In this document: positions 60,279-64,000 of the stretch, piece by piece | Layout of the letters: every line of letters begins with the position of its first letter | How positions within the stretch are numbered: the stretch's first letter is position 1 | Source: Rhabdaerophilum calidifontis | GTDB taxonomy: Bacteria > Pseudomonadota > Alphaproteobacteria > Rhizobiales > Beijerinckiaceae | Direction of reading: 5' to 3' | Assembly (NCBI RefSeq): GCF_008641065.1 | Contig: NZ_VTRS01000001.1 | Coordinates: 62,001-126,000, forward strand | Length of the DNA: 64,000 nucleotides | Position numbers and translations under genes: made by a program | Notes under the pieces: generated by a model | The model's input: the letters and a program-made list of their open reading frames with translations, nothing else | Database searches by the model: none | Told to the model about the DNA's origin: nothing

Positions 60279-60290
60279 GGCAAACCCGGC

Positions 60291-60914
60291 TCAGGACGCG
60301 ATAAGACCGAGATCGCGCAAGGCATGAAGCAGCGGCAGCAGCGGCAGGCCGAGGATCGTTGCATGAGACCCCTCGATCTCGGCGAAGAGATGAATGCCCA
60401 GGCCCTCCAGCATGTAGCCGCCGACGGTCTGGGTGACGCGCATGCCCATTGCTTCCAGATAGGCATCGAGAAACGCTTCGGTGAGCGGGCGCATCGTCAG
60501 CCGGGCGGAATCGAGTCCGGCCCAGAGGACGACATCGTCGCGGCGCAGCACGGCGGCAGCATGAAGATGGTGGCTCTCTCCGGCAAGCCGCCGGAGCTGG
60601 CGGCGCGCATGGTCGATATCGGCGGGTTTCATGAGCAGGGTGCCCGCGTGGTCAAGCGTCTGGTCCGCCGCCAGCACAATACGCCCGGGATGCCGCCGGC
60701 TGGCGGCCTCGGCCTTGGCATGGGCCAGGGCGACGGCGATCGCATCCGGTGCTTCGCGCGCTTCGAGCAGGGTGGCGGCGATCGATGCCTCATCCACGGG
60801 AGCGCCGCCAATCTCGAAGGGCAGCGCCGCCGCCTCCAGGAGGGACCGTCGTGCCGCGCTGCGCGACGCGAGCAGCAAGGGCTCGCTTTCGAGCCAGAAA
60901 TTCGCTCCCGTCAT
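60291..60914 (-). CDS. maf: Maf family nucleotide pyrophosphatase
   Basis: House-cleaning hydrolase for non-canonical or excess nucleotides. The 207-residue protein has [14 protein letters not shown] near the N-terminus, LAADQTL with the catalytic aspartate, and the C-terminal [18 protein letters not shown] word. It overlaps ppsR by 4 bases (ATGA). The exact subfamily (dTTP/UTP or m7GTP) is not decided. Confidence 0.94.
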   Translation of the reverse strand: MTGANFWLESEPLLLASRSAARRSLLEAAALPFEIGGAPVDEASIAATLLEAREAPDAIAVALAHAKAEAASRRHPGRIVLAADQTLDHAGTLLMKPADIDHARRQLRRLAGESHHLHAAAVLRRDDVVLWAGLDSARLTMRPLTEAFLDAYLEAMGMRVTQTVGGYMLEGLGIHLFAEIEGSHATILGLPLLPLLHALRDLGLIAS

Positions 60915-61744
60915 TGCGCGATGAGCCCGAGACGGTGGGTGCGATAAAGATCGATGATCGCCGCCGCCGTTTCCTCGATCGACCGACGCGTGACATCGAT
61001 CACGGGCCAGTTATGGCGGTCAAAGAGCCGCCGGGCGAAGCCGATCTCCTCGGTAACAGCCTGACGGTCGATATAGGAAGCATCCTTGCCATCTGCATTC
61101 AGCGCAAGCATGCGGTTCTGGCGAATCTGGACGATGCGTTCCGGCGAAGCGATCAGCCCCACAACCAGCGGCTTGATCAGGGTTTCGAGTTGCGCCGGCA
61201 ACGGCACGTTCGGAACCAGGGGGACATTGGCGGTCTTGATGCCACGATTGGCGAGATAGATGCTTGTCGGTGTTTTCGATGTGCGGCTGACGCCGACCAG
61301 CACGACATCGGCCTGGTCGAGATTCTCGGTCAGCTGGCCGTCATCATGCATCATCGTGAAATTGAGCGCGTCGATGCGCCGGAAATATTCCGCGTTCAGC
61401 ATGTGCTGCGCGCCGACGCGGGGGGTTGTAGCGACACCGAGATAGGACTGGAACAGATTATGGACCGGCTCCAGAACCGACAGGCTCGGCGAGCCATGCT
61501 CCTCGCAGCCGCGCCGCAACCGCTCGGCCAGGTTCTGGTCCACCATCGTGTAGAGCACGATCCCCGGCTCGTTCTCGATTTCGGAAATCACACGATCAAG
61601 CTGCCTCTCGTTGCGCACCAGCGGATAGACATGTTCGATGGGTGATATGCCGGCATAAAGCGCGGTCGCCGCGCGCGCGACCGTGATCAACGTCTCGCCC
61701 GTCGAATCCGAGACGAGGTGAAGGTGGAAGAAGTTGCGGCCCAT
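60911..61744 (-). CDS. ppsR: Bifunctional kinase/pyrophosphorylase (PPDK/PEPS regulatory protein)
   Basis: DUF299-family Ser/Thr kinase and phosphorylase that switches pyruvate phosphate dikinase or PEP synthase off and on. The 277-residue protein starts [18 protein letters not shown] and has the P-loop-like [18 protein letters not shown] 61744 gives the family start; the frame is open for 26 more codons. It flanks the proposed origin, as its counterpart does in related genomes. Confidence 0.94.
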   Translation of the reverse strand: MGRNFFHLHLVSDSTGETLITVARAATALYAGISPIEHVYPLVRNERQLDRVISEIENEPGIVLYTMVDQNLAERLRRGCEEHGSPSLSVLEPVHNLFQSYLGVATTPRVGAQHMLNAEYFRRIDALNFTMMHDDGQLTENLDQADVVLVGVSRTSKTPTSIYLANRGIKTANVPLVPNVPLPAQLETLIKPLVVGLIASPERIVQIRQNRMLALNADGKDASYIDRQAVTEEIGFARRLFDRHNWPVIDVTRRSIEETAAAIIDLYRTHRLGLIAQ

Positions 61745-62137
61745 CGCGGTTTGCCTGCGCCTGTCCGTATTTCCGGCACATTCAACCGACTCATGCACAG
61801 GGCTGTTGTCAAGCGTGGGCAATCGGCTTTCGAGCCCGGTCGGAGGCTCATGCCCGTGCCAGGCCTGTGGGTGACCCGACTATTTCCCAACATAGAAATG
61901 AGCGGGAAGGGATGATTGTGAATGTGGAGAAATGTGGGAAGAAATGCCGCAGCCGATCACATCCACTTAAAACCCTTTTTATATCAAACTCTTGTAAGAG
62001 TATACAGCAGAGCCATGGCTGCTTTTGGATCCGGCAGCTCCGATGGCGCTTGTGGGTGGCAGCGGATTTCCGCATTGGAGTGGTCTAAAGAAAAACAATA
62101 AGAAAGAAATCTCTTTTCTCTTTTTCGGGAGTCTGTG
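61745..62137. other. oriC: Probable chromosomal replication origin (oriC), 393-base ppsR-hemE gap
   Basis: Non-coding and clearly more AT-rich than the rest. DnaA-box-like words: TGTGGGTGA (61866-61874, 2 mismatches to TGTGGATAA), TGTGGAGAA (61923-61931, 1 mismatch), a 10-base-spaced partner TGTGGGAAG (61933-61941), ATCCAC core (61961-61966) and TGTGGGTGG (62051-62059). A perfect IHF consensus is at 61982-61994. GANTC methylation sites are at 61788-61792 and 62129-62133. An A/T-rich tract (about 62085-62126) could be the unwinding element. Context (hemE on one side, ppsR-maf-coaE-dnaQ on the other) and the strand switch of genes fit alphaproteobacterial origins. Confidence 0.7.
61982..61994 (+). 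promoter_or_regulatory. IHF consensus site in the putative origin
   Basis: TATCAAACTCTTG matches the IHF consensus WATCAANNNNTTR at every fixed position and lies in the middle of the AT-rich gap, between the DnaA-like words and the AT tract. Confidence 0.55.
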
Positions 62138-63163
62138 GTGAGCGTGAAGCCCTTCCTCGACCTGTTTCGAGGCTCGCGACCGGCAAGGCCACCGATATGG
62201 CTGATGCGGCAGGCGGGGCGCTATCTTCCGGAATATCGCGAAACGCGGAAGCGTGCGCCGAGCTTCCTCGATTTCTGCTATACGCCGGAACTTGCGATCG
62301 AGGCCACACTCCAGCCGATCCGGCGGTTCGGGTTCGACGCGGCGATCATCTTCTCGGATATCCTGGTCATTCCAGATGCACTTGGCCAGCCGGTGCGGTT
62401 CGTCGAGGGCGAGGGCCCGCGCCTTGACCCGATCGAGGAGCCCTCGCATCTGTCCCGGCTTGCATCGGATCTCGATGTCGAGCGGCTGGAGCCGGTTTAT
62501 GCGGCACTCCGAGGGACCCGTGCAGCGCTGCCTGACGACACGGCGCTGATCGGGTTCTGCGGCGCGCCATGGACCCTCGCCACCTATATGATTGCCGGGC
62601 GCGGCACGCCGGATCAGGCCCCGGCGAGGATCTTCGCCTATCGGCATCCCGTCGCGTTCGCCGGGCTGATCGAGCGGCTTGTTGAAGCCTGTACCGAGCA
62701 TCTCATGCGACAGATTGAAGCCGGCGCGGAAGCGGTGCAGGTCTTCGATTCCTGGGCAGGCATTCTCCCCGAGGATGAGTTCCGGGCATGGTGTGTCGAG
62801 CCGGTAGCGCGGATTGTCTGGGCGCTTCGGCAGAAGCATCCGCAAGTGCCGATCATCGGCTTCCCGCGTGCCATTGCAGGCGGATATCGCGCTTTCGCGG
62901 AGGCGACACAGGTCGATGCGCTGGGGCTTGATACGGCGGCGCGTCTTGGCAATGCCGTGGAAGAGCTAGACGACAGGGTCGTCACGCAAGGCAATCTCGA
63001 CCCGCTGGTTTTGCTGGCAGGCGGTTCGGCGCTCGATCACGCACTCGATGCCCTGCTCGCTGTGACCGAGGATGCGCGTCACATTGTCAATCTCGGCCAT
63101 GGCATCCTGCCGCCGACACCGATCGCGCATGTCGAGCGGCTGATCGAGAGGGTGCGCGGCTGA
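62138..63163 (+). CDS. hemE: Uroporphyrinogen decarboxylase
   Basis: Converts uroporphyrinogen III to coproporphyrinogen III. The 341-residue protein has the IWLMRQAGRYLPEYR signature near the N-terminus and GFCGAPWTLATYM. Start GTG 62138 is favoured because GGGAG lies six bases upstream; GTG 62135 and 62144 are alternatives. The stop shares a base with the hemJ start. Position beside the origin is conserved. Confidence 0.95.
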   Translation: MSVKPFLDLFRGSRPARPPIWLMRQAGRYLPEYRETRKRAPSFLDFCYTPELAIEATLQPIRRFGFDAAIIFSDILVIPDALGQPVRFVEGEGPRLDPIEEPSHLSRLASDLDVERLEPVYAALRGTRAALPDDTALIGFCGAPWTLATYMIAGRGTPDQAPARIFAYRHPVAFAGLIERLVEACTEHLMRQIEAGAEAVQVFDSWAGILPEDEFRAWCVEPVARIVWALRQKHPQVPIIGFPRAIAGGYRAFAEATQVDALGLDTAARLGNAVEELDDRVVTQGNLDPLVLLAGGSALDHALDALLAVTEDARHIVNLGHGILPPTPIAHVERLIERVRG

Positions 63164-63588
63164 TGCTCGACCTCTGGCTCAAGGCATTGCATGTCGCTGC
63201 CGTGATATCCTGGATGGCTGGCCTTTTTTATCTGCCAAGACTGTTCGTCTATCATGCCGGAACGGTGCCGGGCTCGGAAGCGAGCGAAACCTTCAAGGTG
63301 ATGGAACGCCGACTTTATCGGTTCATCATGCGCCCGGCGATGCTGGTGACGTGGCTGGTGGGGTTGTGGCTCGCCTGGTCGAGCTTCGGCTTCCAAGGCG
63401 GCTGGCTGCATGCGAAGATCGCGCTGGTAACCATGATGAGTGGACATCATGCCCTGCAGGGGCGCTGGCTGCGCGAACTCGCCGAGGATCGCCGGAGCCG
63501 GTCGGCCCGCTTTTTCCGGATCCAGAACGAGGTGCCGACGCTGCTGATGCTCGCGATCCTGGTTCTGGTGATCGTCAAGCCGTTCTGA
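63163..63588 (+). CDS. hemJ: Protoporphyrinogen oxidase HemJ
   Basis: Oxidises protoporphyrinogen IX in bacteria lacking HemG/HemY. The 141-residue membrane protein has about four helices, with the conserved histidine in LKALHVAAVISWMAGLFYLPR and a second in MSGHHALQG. TGATG overlap couples it to hemE, joining two haem-synthesis steps. Confidence 0.93.
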   Translation: MLDLWLKALHVAAVISWMAGLFYLPRLFVYHAGTVPGSEASETFKVMERRLYRFIMRPAMLVTWLVGLWLAWSSFGFQGGWLHAKIALVTMMSGHHALQGRWLRELAEDRRSRSARFFRIQNEVPTLLMLAILVLVIVKPF

Positions 63589-63605
63589 CGCGCCGCAAGG
63601 TGGGC

Positions 63606-63634
63606 TTGAGCTTGCGCACAAAACAGGCTAACAG
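63606..63634 (+). promoter_or_regulatory. Weak candidate promoter upstream of rho
   Basis: TTGAGC (63606-63611) and TAACAG (63629-63634) are 17 bases apart, about 165 bases before rho. Match is modest; readthrough from hemJ is also possible. Confidence 0.3.
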
Positions 63635-63682
63635 CCGACGATCAGCGTTCCTCCCCTGATCTGCGGAGTAGCCTGTACGCGG

Positions 63683-63724
63683 GCCGGCCGAGATGATGAT
63701 CTCTCATCGGTGATCGGGGCCGGC
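63683..63724. repeat. Nested inverted repeat in the rho leader
   Basis: GCCGGCC (63683-63689) pairs with GGCCGGC (63718-63724); inside it GAGAT and ATCTC form a second 4-base-loop hairpin (63690-63703). It lies 74 bases before the rho start codon, in a position suited to leader control. Confidence 0.45.
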
Positions 63725-63797
63725 GCATCCTTAAAGTCCCCCTCAGTTTGCAGGATCGCGGTCTCGTGGTCCGCATGTCAGCCAAGGTCAATTACCG

Positions 63798-64000
63798 ATG
63801 CGGGAGATCAAACTCCACGATCTTAAGCGCAAGTCGCCGACGGAGCTCCTCAGCTTTGCCGAGGAGCTCGAAGTGGAGGGGGCCAGCACCATGCGCAAGC
63901 AGGAGCTGATGTTTGCGATCCTCAAGCAGCTTGCGGCCAGCGACACCGAGATTATCGGCGAGGGGGTGATCGAGGTTCTGCAGGACGGGTTCGGATTCCT
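63798..64000 (+). CDS. rho: Transcription termination factor Rho, N-terminal part (runs off the window)
   Basis: RNA-dependent ATPase that terminates transcription. Only 67 codons are present. They read MREIKLHDLKRKSPTELL, then EGASTMRKQELMFAILKQ and the start of the cold-shock-like RNA-binding domain VIEVLQDGFGFL, as in Rho N-terminal domains. ATG 63798 is the first in-frame start; AAGG about 11 bases upstream is a loose ribosome-binding site. hemE-hemJ-rho is a conserved order near the origin. Confidence 0.95.
   Translation, partial: MREIKLHDLKRKSPTELLSFAEELEVEGASTMRKQELMFAILKQLAASDTEIIGEGVIEVLQDGFGF

Overview
This 64 kb window is GC-rich, almost fully coding chromosomal DNA from an alphaproteobacterium. 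Gene content and order point to the Hyphomicrobiales (Rhizobiales) or a close relative: lptC-lptA-lptB-rpoN-hpf-ptsN, the long nusA-infB-pnp block, hisB-DUF2628-hisH-hisA-hisF-hisE-coaA next to hslVU, and secB-dnaQ-coaE-maf-ppsR facing hemE. I see no insertion sequence, prophage, CRISPR array, rRNA or tRNA gene. Nearly everything is housekeeping, and I did not find a clear undescribed multi-gene system.

Layout. 1-4.6 kb (+): the end of a CaiB/BaiF CoA-transferase coupled to a thiamine-diphosphate enzyme, then a class A penicillin-binding protein. 4.6-8.7 kb: a Bcr/CflA-type exporter, a YgjP-type metalloprotease, an intracellular PHB depolymerase and, divergently, a YqhA-like membrane protein. 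8.7-14.8 kb (-): rnd, lptC-lptA-lptB, rpoN, hpf and ptsN. 14.9-18.1 kb (-): a protocatechuate operon pcaC-pcaH-pcaG-pcaB with a recognisable promoter and dyad operator, divergent from pgi. 20-43.5 kb (-): one long array of translation, RNA-processing and modification genes with envelope genes between them (tsaB, rimI, fur, plsC, miaB, phoH, ybeY, corC, lnt, xre, metK, trmB, an Rrf2/AhpD-like pair, rimP, nusA, ylxR, infB, rbfA, truB, rpsO, pnp). 43-50 kb (-): nfu, usp, trpS, murJ and hslV-DUF2157-hslU. 50-54.7 kb (+): the histidine operon and coaA. 54.7-61.7 kb: adenosine kinase, smr, mltA, a Tim44-like gene, secB (+), dnaQ, coaE, maf and ppsR. 62-64 kb (+): hemE, hemJ and the start of rho.

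The most important non-coding element is the AT-rich gap 61745-62137 between ppsR and hemE. It carries several DnaA-box-like words, a perfect match to the IHF consensus, two GANTC sites and an AT-rich tract, and it sits in the gene context known for alphaproteobacterial chromosome origins. Left of it 51 of 64 genes are on the minus strand; right of it all three are on the plus strand. This is what two forks leaving this gap would give. I treat it as the probable oriC.

Other points worth following are an Rrf2 regulator plus AhpD-like gene under a promoter flanked by a perfect 13-bp inverted repeat, a membrane-protein gene translationally coupled between hslV and hslU, a -10-overlapping dyad at the pca promoter, and a palindrome just upstream of metK. 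Many neighbouring genes overlap by 1-8 bases (ATGA, GTGA or TGATG junctions), which indicates pervasive translational coupling. Start codons were often moved inward from the longest reading frame on the basis of family length and Shine-Dalgarno position.
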